This document shows positions 17,630-25,835 of a DNA stretch of 33,839 bases, piece by piece. Within the stretch, counting starts at the first letter, position 1. Every line of letters starts with the position of its first letter. The position numbers and the translations under genes were made by a program. The stretch is from Pseudomonadota bacterium (GTDB taxonomy: Bacteria > Pseudomonadota > Alphaproteobacteria > Caulobacterales > Caulobacteraceae), in NCBI GenBank assembly GCA_023445705.1, contig JAEXKM010000147.1, positions 1-33,839 of the forward strand. The letters run 5' to 3'. The notes below the pieces were generated by a model. The model did no database searches. It saw only the letters and a list, made by a program, of their open reading frames with translations, and was not told the origin of the DNA.

Positions 17630-19129
17630 ATGGTCGACGACGAGGCGGCGCGTATTTCCACCGGTAACCAGGGGCTCGACGACATCCTGCACGGCGGCTT
17701 CGACCGCGACCGAATGTATCTCTACGAGGGTCGTCCCGGCACCGGCAAGACGACCATCGCCCTTGAGTTCCTCCTGTCCGGCGCAAAGCTGGGCGAGAAG
17801 GTGCTGTACATCACGCTATCGGAGACAGAGCAGGAGCTTGGCCTTGTCGCCCAGCGCCACGGCTGGTCGCTGGAAGGCGTCGATATCTTCGAACTCGTGC
17901 CCCCGGAATCCACGCTGGACCCCGACAGGGAATTGACGGTGCTCAATCCGGCCGAACTGGAACTCAGCGAAACCACCAGTCTGATCATGTCAAAGGTGGA
18001 GGCGTTGAGCCCCGCGCGGGTCGTGATCGACAGTCTTTCGGAGCTGCGGCTCCTCGCGCAAAGCCCACTTCGCTATCGCCGACAGGTGCTCGCCCTCAAG
18101 CATTTCTTCGCCAGCCGCCAATGCACGGTGATCATGCTGGACGACCTGTCGTCCCAGCAGAACGACCTGCAGCTGCATTCGATTTCGCACGGCGTGGTGC
18201 TGTTGGAGCAGCTTGCGATCGACTACGGCGCCGAGCGGCGTCGGCTGCGGGTCGTGAAGATGCGCGGCATTCAGTTTCGTGGCGGCTTCCACGACTTCGC
18301 CATCCGCAAGGGCGGCCTCGAGATCTATCCGCGACTGGTGGCCGCTGAGCACCAGTCGAGCTTCCTGGGGTCGTTCACACCGAGCGGGAATCGCGAGTTG
18401 GACAAACTCCTGGGCGGAGGGTTGGAGCGCGGCACCAATGCCCTGCTGCTCGGCGCAGCAGGTGTTGGCAAGTCCTCGCTGGCTCTCACCTATGCGATCA
18501 GCGCCGCCGAACGCGGCGAGCACTCGGTCTACTTCGCCTTCGACGAGGGACGCGGCACGCTTCAGGCACGCGCCCGCACCCTAGGGCTGGAGCTGGACAG
18601 GCACCTGGAAAGCGGGCTCATCCGACTTCAGCAGATCGACCCCGCTGAGCTGTCGCCCGGGGAATTTGCAGCGAGTGTGCGGCGGTCGGTCGAGCATGAC
18701 CAGGCGCGGATCGTCATCGTGGACAGCCTGAACGGCTACCTCAACGCCATGCCTGACGAGCGGTTTTTGGTGCTCCAAATGCACGAACTGCTGAGTTATC
18801 TGGGCCAGCAAGGGGTGCTTTCGATCCTCATTCTCGCCCAGCACGGTCTGGTCGGGCCGATGGAGACTCCATTGGACATCAGCTACCTCAGTGACGCTGT
18901 TCTCATGCTGCGCTACTTCGAAGTGGGCGGGACGGTGCGTCGCGCTCTTTCGGTCGTGAAGAAGCGAAGCGGCGAGCACGAGCACACCATCCGGGAGTTC
19001 AACCTGAGCACCCGGGGGATCAAGCTCGGACCGCCTTTAACGGAGTTCAGTGGCATTTTCTCGGGGACGCCGCAGTACGTCGGCGACCGTACGCCGCTCC
19101 TCTCAGCGGATGACCATGGAGAAGCTTGA
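17630..19129 (+). CDS. KaiC-like double RecA-domain ATPase
   Basis: A 499-residue protein with two KaiC domains. CI has Walker A GRPGTGKTT (residues 34-42), catalytic-acid motif SETE (64-67) and Walker B VVIDSLSE (D134). CII has GAAGVGKSS (275-283), FDEG (304-307) and IVIVDSLN (D365). Length matches cyanobacterial KaiC (about 519). In CII the region METPLDISYLSDAV aligns by eye with the KaiC autophosphorylation loop: T413 and S418 match T426 and S431, while Y419 replaces T432. Such KaiC homologues outside cyanobacteria are linked to stress responses rather than circadian timing. No kaiA or kaiB is in the window. The 3' end overlaps the next kinase gene by 20 bp, so the two are probably co-translated. 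Confidence 0.92.
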   Translation: MVDDEAARISTGNQGLDDILHGGFDRDRMYLYEGRPGTGKTTIALEFLLSGAKLGEKVLYITLSETEQELGLVAQRHGWSLEGVDIFELVPPESTLDPDRELTVLNPAELELSETTSLIMSKVEALSPARVVIDSLSELRLLAQSPLRYRRQVLALKHFFASRQCTVIMLDDLSSQQNDLQLHSISHGVVLLEQLAIDYGAERRRLRVVKMRGIQFRGGFHDFAIRKGGLEIYPRLVAAEHQSSFLGSFTPSGNRELDKLLGGGLERGTNALLLGAAGVGKSSLALTYAISAAERGEHSVYFAFDEGRGTLQARARTLGLELDRHLESGLIRLQQIDPAELSPGEFAASVRRSVEHDQARIVIVDSLNGYLNAMPDERFLVLQMHELLSYLGQQGVLSILILAQHGLVGPMETPLDISYLSDAVLMLRYFEVGGTVRRALSVVKKRSGEHEHTIREFNLSTRGIKLGPPLTEFSGIFSGTPQYVGDRTPLLSADDHGEA

Positions 19130-20798
19130 GGAGAACAACGACCGCGTTGTCGTTTACGCCCCTATCGGCCGTGACGGCGCAGCGATTGTCGAGGTTCTCC
19201 GCCGAGCCGGGGTCAAGGCCCAGTCCTGCGCGGATCTGGGTCAACTGGTCGAGGAAATCCGGCTCGGCGTGGCCACCGCCTTCGTGGCCGAGGAGGGTCT
19301 GTTCGGAAAGGATCTCGACGCCCTCGCCGCTTGGGTGTCCCGCCAGCCGCCGTGGTCGGAGTTGCCGTTCGTCATTCTCACCAGCCGGCAGGACCAGCCG
19401 AGGGTCATGGCTTGGCGCCAGCAACTGGTGGCCACCTTGCGCAACGTCTCTCTACTTGAACGGCCCGTCCAGGCGATCACCTTGAGCGCCGCCGTGCAGG
19501 CGGCGCTTCGCGCCCGTCATCGACAATACGAGGTGCGCAGTCTTATCGAGGCGCGCGAGCGCGCGGCCGCAGAGCTCGAGCGTCTCGTGGTCGAGCGCAC
19601 GGGTGAACTGCAAGCCGCCAACCGTGAACTCAAAACCCAGATGGACGAACGGCTGAAGGTCGAAGAGACCCTTCGGCAGACACAGAAGATCGAGGCGATC
19701 GGGCAACTGACCGGCGGGGTCGCACACGACTTCAACAATCTTCTGATGGTGATCGCCGGCGGCTTGGACATGCTGGACCGGACGACGGATGAGCGGCGCC
19801 GGCGACGCTTGATGGAGGGAATGCGTCAGGCCGCCCAACGCGGCTCAAGTCTGACCCGCCAGTTGCTCGCTTTTTCCCGCCGCCAGTCATTGACCCCCGA
19901 ACCTGTCGACCTGGCCCACCAGATCGGCGGCATGAGCGAATTGCTCGAACGCAGCCTGCGGGGCGACATCCATGTGAGGCTGGATTTCCCCCAGGGCCTT
20001 TGGCCCGTGGAAGTCGATCCGGGCGAACTGGAACTTGTGCTCCTCAACCTCGCGGTCAACGCCCGCGACGCCATGCCGGAAGGCGGGAGGATCACCGTGC
20101 AGGCGCGCAACTGGCGCTCCGAGGAATACGAAAGAGATTTTGTCGAGTTGACCGTGGCCGATACCGGCACGGGCATTCCCGACGAGGTCGTCGAACGGGT
20201 CTTCGACCCCTTCTTCACCACCAAGGATATCGGCAAGGGTTCGGGCCTGGGCTTGGCTCAGGTGCACGGATTTGCTGCGCAGTCCGGTGGCTCGGTGCGT
20301 ATCGAGACCGTGCCGGGAGAAGGCACCAAGGTGATCTTGCTTCTACCCCGGTCGCGCTGCGATCCGGTCCTGCCTGATCACTCTTCGATGGATACGCAGG
20401 TCGCCGATCAAACCCCGATCTCTAAAGGAAACGTCCTGCTCGTCGAGGATGACGACGAAGTGGCCGCGCTCGTCTCGGAAATGCTGGCGCAGCTCGGCTA
20501 CAAGGTCGTCCGCGCAGCGAGCGCACCCGCGGCTCTAGGAGCCTTGGCGGACGGCCGCTCAGTCGATGTGGTCTTTTCAGACATCATGATGCCCGGCGGC
20601 ATGAACGGCGTTGACCTGGCCCGCGAGCTCCATCGGCGCCGGCCGGACATTCCAGTTCTCCTCACGAGCGGCTATGCCGAAGACGCGCGGCGAGATGCTG
20701 AGGCCGCCAATATTCCGATCTTGCGCAAGCCCTACCAGGTCGATGACTTGGCGGCCGCCCTGGGCGCCGCTCTCCAGACCGATCACCTCCCCGACTGA
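19110..20798 (+). CDS. Hybrid histidine kinase with degenerate N-terminal receiver and C-terminal receiver
   Basis: A 562-residue soluble kinase. Residues 12-130 look like a receiver fold but lack the acidic pocket (VVVYAPIG), have Ala-Glu-Glu (60-62) near the phosphoacceptor position, and Arg118-Pro in place of Lys-Pro, so it is probably a pseudo-receiver. A coiled coil (140-190) leads to HisKA with GGVAHDFNN (H206), then the ATPase domain (N-box NLAVNARDAM, DTGTGIP, FTTKDIGKGSGLGL). A C-terminal receiver follows with D491 in FSDIMMPG and K540. ATG 19110 (or 19116) overlaps the end of the KaiC gene. Direct contact with KaiC is inferred from this overlap. Confidence 0.9.
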   Translation: MTMEKLEENNDRVVVYAPIGRDGAAIVEVLRRAGVKAQSCADLGQLVEEIRLGVATAFVAEEGLFGKDLDALAAWVSRQPPWSELPFVILTSRQDQPRVMAWRQQLVATLRNVSLLERPVQAITLSAAVQAALRARHRQYEVRSLIEARERAAAELERLVVERTGELQAANRELKTQMDERLKVEETLRQTQKIEAIGQLTGGVAHDFNNLLMVIAGGLDMLDRTTDERRRRRLMEGMRQAAQRGSSLTRQLLAFSRRQSLTPEPVDLAHQIGGMSELLERSLRGDIHVRLDFPQGLWPVEVDPGELELVLLNLAVNARDAMPEGGRITVQARNWRSEEYERDFVELTVADTGTGIPDEVVERVFDPFFTTKDIGKGSGLGLAQVHGFAAQSGGSVRIETVPGEGTKVILLLPRSRCDPVLPDHSSMDTQVADQTPISKGNVLLVEDDDEVAALVSEMLAQLGYKVVRAASAPAALGALADGRSVDVVFSDIMMPGGMNGVDLARELHRRRPDIPVLLTSGYAEDARRDAEAANIPILRKPYQVDDLAAALGAALQTDHLPD

Positions 20799-20904
20799 TC
20801 CGTGCCGCAGCCGGCATGCGCACGCTCAAGTCTTCCGCACCATGCGACGGGCCAGGGAGCATCACGGTCTGGCATGGCGAGCTGATCCCGTGCTCCAAAC
20901 GTAT

Positions 20905-20930
20905 GGAACCCAGGCGCGACGATAAACGAT
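20905..20930 (+). promoter_or_regulatory. Possible EcfG-type general stress promoter
   Basis: GGAAC (20905-20909), 17 bp, then CGAT (20927-20930). The alphaproteobacterial EcfG/SigT promoter is GGAAC-N16-17-CGTT, so this has one mismatch in the -10 element. It lies 77 bp before the start of the CHASE3 kinase gene in a 208-bp gap, in the right orientation. Confidence 0.35.
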
Positions 20931-21006
20931 CTATCGGCCGGCCTGCGGGAGTTGTAAGCCGATCTCCGCTGCATGCGGCGGCCATCCAAGCAGACAAGGA
21001 AGAAGC

Positions 21007-24000
21007 ATGGGGACTGCATCCTTGCAGAACACATCGTCGCGGCTCATGCAGCGATCGGAGATCTGGACGACCATCGGTCTGGTCGCGGCCCTGGCGTTCT
21101 TCCTGATCAGCGGCGCTGTCGCGTTCTTCAACATTCAGATGCTGCGCCATAACAACGAGCAGGTGATCCGTACGCACACGGTGATCCTGTCGTTCAGCAA
21201 GCTGCTCTCGGCTTTGCAGGACGCTGAAACCGGCCAGCGCGGCTTCATCATGACCGGTGATGAAAGCTACCTTGAGCCCTACAACAGCGCGGTCACGAGG
21301 ATCCCCGCCGGGGTCGAGGCCATCGCCGCGTCGGTCAGTGAAAATCCAGCCCAGAGAACCAGAGTCGAGGCGCTCCGGCGCGATGTCGCCAGCAAACTCG
21401 TAGAGCTCGAACAAACCATCGCAACGCGGCGCAGCGAGGGGCGCGACGCGGCGGCCGCCGTGGTCGAAAGCGGGCGCGGCAAGGCCGTCATGGACGCCAT
21501 CCGCACGCAGCTCGACGACATGCAGCAGGAGGAAATCCGCCAGCGGTCGGTGCGTCTGGCTGAGATGGAAGCCGCCTACCGGGTCGCCTGGATCAGCGGC
21601 ATCCTCTCCTGCGTCCTTGGCTTGGCCCTTACCCTGGTGGTCGGCTGGCTGGTCAGGCGCGCGGCCAAGGCAAGAGCGCGTGAGGAGTGGCTGCAATCGG
21701 GACAGGCCGGCGCGGCCACAGCCATGCTCGGTGACCTGTCGCTAGAGCAATTGGGCGACAGCATTCTGGACTTCTACGGCCAGTACCTGGGCGCTCAGGC
21801 CGGGGCGATCTTCGCAGGACAGGACGGAACCTTTCGGCTGGCCGCAAAGCTCGGCGTGCCCGGAGATGCGGCGATCACCGAGCAGTTCGCCGCGCGCGAG
21901 GGCTTGCTTGGCCAGGTCGTCGAAACCGGCAAACCCACCCTCGTTCGCGAGGTGCCTGAAGGCTATCTGACCATAGGATCCGCGCTTGGGCGGGCGAGCC
22001 CCGCCCACTTGGCTATCGTGCCGCTTCTGGCGGATGGCGCGGTCGCCGGCGTCATGGAGCTCGGCTTCCTGGGCGCCGTGAATGCCCCGGTGCTTGAGCT
22101 CCTCTCCGACGCCGCGCCCGCGATTGGCGTGGCGATGCGCTCGGCCCAGTACCGCAACGAGTTGCGCAATCTGCTCAGCGAGACCCAGCGGCAGTCGGAG
22201 GAGTTGCAGGTTCAAAGCGAGGAGCTTCGCGTCTCCAATGAGGAACTGGAGGAGCAAGGTCGGGCCCTGAAGGAGTCGCAGGTGCGGCTCGAACAGCAGC
22301 AGGTCGAGCTCGAACAGACCAACACCCAACTTGAAGAGCAGGCCCAGCAGCTGGAAACCCAGCGCGATGACCTCGCCCGCTTCAACGCCGCGGTGGAACT
22401 GAAGGCCCGGGAGCTTGAACAGGCCAGCCAGTACAAGTCCGACTTCCTGGCCAACATGTCTCACGAGCTGCGCACGCCGCTCAACTCACTGCTGATCCTG
22501 TCCAAGCTGCTGGGCGACAATCCTGAGGGCAACCTCAGCGACGAACAGGTGAAGTTCGCCCGCACAATCCAGTCGTCAGGCGACGATCTCCTTACCCTCA
22601 TCAATGACATTCTCGACCTCTCCAAGATCGAGGCCGGCCACCTGCAAATCCGTCCCGAGCCAACTTCGCTCAAGAGCCTGGCGACCGACCTTGGCCAGCT
22701 GTTCAATCCGCTCGCGGCCGAGAAAGGCCTTTCGTTCGAGGTGAAGGTCGAGGCCGAGGGCGGGCTTGAGACTGATCGGCAGCGGTTGGAGCAGATCCTC
22801 AAGAACCTGCTCTCCAACGCCTTCAAGTTCACCGAGGCTGGCGCGGTCACGCTCAGCATCGCCCAAGTCGATGAGGAACACCTGGCGTTCGCCGTCATCG
22901 ACACCGGCATCGGCATCGCGCAGGATCAGCAGGCCAATATCTTCCAGGCCTTCCACCAGGCCGACAGCACGATCAGCCGCAGATATGGCGGCACCGGTCT
23001 TGGGCTGTCGATTTCCACCGAGCTCGCCAGGCTGCTGGGCGGATCCATCACGCTGGCCAGTACGCCCGGCGAAGGCAGCACTTTCACCCTGCGGGTTCCC
23101 CGCACTTACGACCCGTCACAGGTGGCCCCTCGCCCAGGGCCGCCTTCGGCTCAGGCCTCGAAAGCGCCGGCCCCCGCTCCCCATCCCCTCCCCGCGCCGT
23201 CAAGTCGGCTGCAGGTGGTTGCAGACGATCGAGACGGCTTGGCTCGCGGTCAGCGCAGCCTGCTGATCATCGAAGATGACGCCCCGTTCGCCGCGATCGT
23301 GCGGGACCTCTCGCGCGACCTGGGCTTCCAGAGCCTCATTGCGCGAACCGCCGAGGAAGCGTTGGACCTGGCCAAGCGCTTCAAGCCGAGCGCCGTGGTC
23401 CTCGATGTGGGGCTTCCCGACCAATCGGGCCTCACCGTCCTCGACCAGCTCAAGCGCGATGATGAGACCCGGCACATTCCGGTGCACGTGATCTCAGCCT
23501 CCGACTATGCACAGACCGCGCTCTCGCTCGGCGCCGTGGGTTACCTGCTCAAGCCGGTCAAGCGCGAGGACCTGGCCAACGTTCTCCGATCCCTTGAGGC
23601 CCAGCTCACGAGGACGGTGCGGCGCGTCCTCATCGTGGAAGACGACGACGTGCAACGCGAAGCCGTCGGCCGCCTGCTCTCGTCAAGCGACGTCGAAACG
23701 GTGGGTGTGGGAACCGCGGCCGAATGCCTGGAGCGGCTCAAGCAAGAGACCTTCGACTGCATGGTGCTCGACCTGACGCTGCCGGACTCTTCGGGGTTCG
23801 CATTGCTCGAGACGCTGAGCGCGGAAGGCGCCTACGCCTTCCCGCCGGTCATCGTCTACACCGGCCATGATCTGTCGCCGGACGACGAGCAAAGGCTTCG
23901 CCGCTACTCCCACTCGATCATCATCAAGGGCGCCAAGTCGCCTGAGCGGCTGCTCGACGAAGTCTCGCTGTTCCTCCACCAGGTTGTCTCCAAGCTGCCG

Positions 24001-24438
24001 CCCGAGCAGCGAAAGATGCTCCGCAAGGCTCGAAACCGCGACGCCGTGCTGGAGGGCCGGCGCGTTCTCATCGTCGAAGATGACGTGCGGAACATCTACT
24101 CACTCACCAACATTCTCGAGCCGCGCGGCGCGGTCGTCGAGATCGCCCGCAATGGCGAGGAGGCGATCGCTGCGCTGGAGGCCTCTGCGCAAGCGAACGA
24201 AGGTGGTATCGATCTGGTGCTCATGGACGTGATGATGCCGGTGATGGATGGCCTGACCGCCACCCGCGCCATCCGCAAGGACCCGCGCTGGGCCAAGCTC
24301 CCCATCGTCGCCCTGACCGCCAAGGCCATGCCCGACGATCAGGAGCGCTGCCTGCAGGCCGGCGCCAGCGACTACATGGCCAAGCCCCTGGACGTCGACA
24401 AACTGCTGTCGCTCGTGCGCGTCTGGATGCCGAGGTAA
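21007..24438 (+). CDS. CHASE3-GAF hybrid histidine kinase with three receiver domains
   Basis: An 1143-residue membrane sensor. Order: TM1 (about 22-45), periplasmic CHASE3 domain (47-190, with DAETGQRGFIMTGDESYL), TM2 (193-215), GAF (about 245-380), long Glu/Gln-rich coiled coil (385-475), HisKA with MSHELRTPLN (H486), ATPase domain (N-box LLSNAFKFT, DTGIGIAQDQ, GGTGLGLSI), a Pro/Ala linker (702-735), and REC1 (D800, K849), REC2 (D922, K974 in KGAK rather than KP), REC3 (D1074, K1126). Ribosome site AAGGAAG is 4 bp before the ATG. The cheR start is 3 bp after its stop. The three receivers without an HPt domain imply phosphate transfer to another protein or use as sinks. Confidence 0.93.
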   Translation: MGTASLQNTSSRLMQRSEIWTTIGLVAALAFFLISGAVAFFNIQMLRHNNEQVIRTHTVILSFSKLLSALQDAETGQRGFIMTGDESYLEPYNSAVTRIPAGVEAIAASVSENPAQRTRVEALRRDVASKLVELEQTIATRRSEGRDAAAAVVESGRGKAVMDAIRTQLDDMQQEEIRQRSVRLAEMEAAYRVAWISGILSCVLGLALTLVVGWLVRRAAKARAREEWLQSGQAGAATAMLGDLSLEQLGDSILDFYGQYLGAQAGAIFAGQDGTFRLAAKLGVPGDAAITEQFAAREGLLGQVVETGKPTLVREVPEGYLTIGSALGRASPAHLAIVPLLADGAVAGVMELGFLGAVNAPVLELLSDAAPAIGVAMRSAQYRNELRNLLSETQRQSEELQVQSEELRVSNEELEEQGRALKESQVRLEQQQVELEQTNTQLEEQAQQLETQRDDLARFNAAVELKARELEQASQYKSDFLANMSHELRTPLNSLLILSKLLGDNPEGNLSDEQVKFARTIQSSGDDLLTLINDILDLSKIEAGHLQIRPEPTSLKSLATDLGQLFNPLAAEKGLSFEVKVEAEGGLETDRQRLEQILKNLLSNAFKFTEAGAVTLSIAQVDEEHLAFAVIDTGIGIAQDQQANIFQAFHQADSTISRRYGGTGLGLSISTELARLLGGSITLASTPGEGSTFTLRVPRTYDPSQVAPRPGPPSAQASKAPAPAPHPLPAPSSRLQVVADDRDGLARGQRSLLIIEDDAPFAAIVRDLSRDLGFQSLIARTAEEALDLAKRFKPSAVVLDVGLPDQSGLTVLDQLKRDDETRHIPVHVISASDYAQTALSLGAVGYLLKPVKREDLANVLRSLEAQLTRTVRRVLIVEDDDVQREAVGRLLSSSDVETVGVGTAAECLERLKQETFDCMVLDLTLPDSSGFALLETLSAEGAYAFPPVIVYTGHDLSPDDEQRLRRYSHSIIIKGAKSPERLLDEVSLFLHQVVSKLPPEQRKMLRKARNRDAVLEGRRVLIVEDDVRNIYSLTNILEPRGAVVEIARNGEEAIAALEASAQANEGGIDLVLMDVMMPVMDGLTATRAIRKDPRWAKLPIVALTAKAMPDDQERCLQAGASDYMAKPLDVDKLLSLVRVWMPR

Positions 24439-24441
24439 TCG

Positions 24442-25263
24442 GTGTCCAGAGTCGAAGACATCGAGATCGAGCTGCTGCTCGAAGCGCTCTATCGCCGCTA
24501 CCACTATGACTTTCGGCACTACTCGCGCGCGTCGATCAAGCGACGCCTGCGACAGGCTCTGAAGCAACTCGGCTATCAGAGCTTCTCGGCGTTGCAGGAC
24601 GCTGTTTTGCATGACCCGAACGTGTTGCCGCAGTTGCTGGACTATCTCACGGTGCAGGTCAGTGAGATGTTCCGCGACCCGACCTATTGGCGGGCGCTTC
24701 GCGAGAAGGTGGTTCCCCACCTGAGAACCTATCCGTCGCTGAAGATCTGGATCGCCGGATGCAGCGGGGGCGAGGAGCTCTATTCTTTCGTCATCCTTTT
24801 CCGTGAAGAGGGGCTGGAGGAACGGACGCTTTTCTACGCCACCGACATCAATCCGGAGGCGCTGGCCACGTCCGCCCGCGGCGTCTACAGCCTCGAACGC
24901 ATCAAGACCTTCACCGCCAACCACCAGGAAGCGGGCGGAAAGTCCTCGCTCTCCGACTACTACAGCGCCGATTACGGCAATGCGGTGTTCGACAAGACCC
25001 TGCGCGATCGCGTCGTTTTTTCCGACCACAGTCTGGTGACCGACGCGGTGTTCGCCGAGACCCACCTGATCTCGTGCCGCAATGTGCTGATCTACTTCGA
25101 CCGCCAGTTCCAGGATCGCGCTACGGGACTGTTTCGCGATGCGTTGATCCGGAACGGATTTCTTGGATTGGGCTCAAAGGAGAGCCTGAGATTTTCGGCC
25201 AACGCCGAAAGTTTCGCGCCGTTCGTGCCTGAGGAAAAAATCTACCAGAGGCGCGACGCATGA
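24442..25263 (+). CDS. cheR: CheR-type protein-glutamate O-methyltransferase
   Basis: A 273-residue enzyme that would add methyl groups from S-adenosylmethionine to glutamates, classically of chemoreceptors. The N-terminal helical domain (about 1-80, ending in VSEMFRDP) is followed by the SAM-binding motif IWIAGCSGGEELYS (102-115), YATDIN and the ISCRNVLIYFD stretch. The motif reads GCSGGEE where many CheR proteins have GCSTGEE. The GTG start lies 3 bp after the preceding kinase stop, and the end overlaps cheB (ATGA 25260-25263). No chemoreceptor, cheA or cheW is near, so the substrate may be a protein of this cluster. Confidence 0.92.
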   Translation: MSRVEDIEIELLLEALYRRYHYDFRHYSRASIKRRLRQALKQLGYQSFSALQDAVLHDPNVLPQLLDYLTVQVSEMFRDPTYWRALREKVVPHLRTYPSLKIWIAGCSGGEELYSFVILFREEGLEERTLFYATDINPEALATSARGVYSLERIKTFTANHQEAGGKSSLSDYYSADYGNAVFDKTLRDRVVFSDHSLVTDAVFAETHLISCRNVLIYFDRQFQDRATGLFRDALIRNGFLGLGSKESLRFSANAESFAPFVPEEKIYQRRDA

Positions 25264-25832
25264 GGCCTTCGACCCAAGCCATCGTCATCGGCGCGTCTGC
25301 GGGTGCAGTCGAGGCGCTTTCAGCGATCCTGCCGGCCTTGCCCAGCGACTTCGCCCTCCCCGTGCTGATCGTCGTCCACGTGCCCCCGGGACGAACCAAC
25401 GCCCTGGTGCCGCTGTTCGCCGCCAAGTGCCGATTGCCGGTCCGCGAGGCGCAGGACAAGGAAGCGATCGAGGGCGGCGCGATCTATTTCGCCCCGTCCG
25501 ATTATCACCTGCTGGTCGAGACAGATCACACCCTGACGCTATCTGCCGATCCGCCGGTCCTGCATTCTCGACCATCCATCGACGTTCTGTTCGAGAGCGC
25601 CGCCGACGCCTATGGCCCGGCGCTGGCCGGGGTCGTGCTGACCGGCGCCAACGCCGACGGCGCGGCAGGACTGAAGGCGATCGCCGAGGCCGGCGGCCTG
25701 GCGTTCGTGGAGGATCCCGCGGGGGCCCACGTCGCCACCATGCCGCAGGCTGCGCTGGAGGCTTGCGCCAGCGCTCGTCCCGCTCCGCTCGCCGAACTTG
25801 CTTCTCACCTTATCGCCCTGGGGGCACGCTAG
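25260..25832 (+). CDS. cheB: CheB-type methylesterase without receiver domain
   Basis: A 190-residue protein comprising only the CheB catalytic domain. The triad is S13 in GASAGA, H40 in VVHVPPG and D133 in LTGANADGAAG. The N-terminal receiver that normally activates CheB is absent, so control must come from another protein, perhaps the receiver-kinase encoded 3 bp downstream. ATG overlaps the cheR stop, pairing the methyltransferase and esterase in one transcript. Confidence 0.92.
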   Translation: MRPSTQAIVIGASAGAVEALSAILPALPSDFALPVLIVVHVPPGRTNALVPLFAAKCRLPVREAQDKEAIEGGAIYFAPSDYHLLVETDHTLTLSADPPVLHSRPSIDVLFESAADAYGPALAGVVLTGANADGAAGLKAIAEAGGLAFVEDPAGAHVATMPQAALEACASARPAPLAELASHLIALGAR

Positions 25833-25835
25833 CTT

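Noticed and set aside
17260..17685. Minus-strand frame ending in the cassette's right terminal repeat, possibly a gene remnant
   Set aside because: Part of it reads like protein, but I recognise no family, and it overlaps the KaiC start region; support is too weak.
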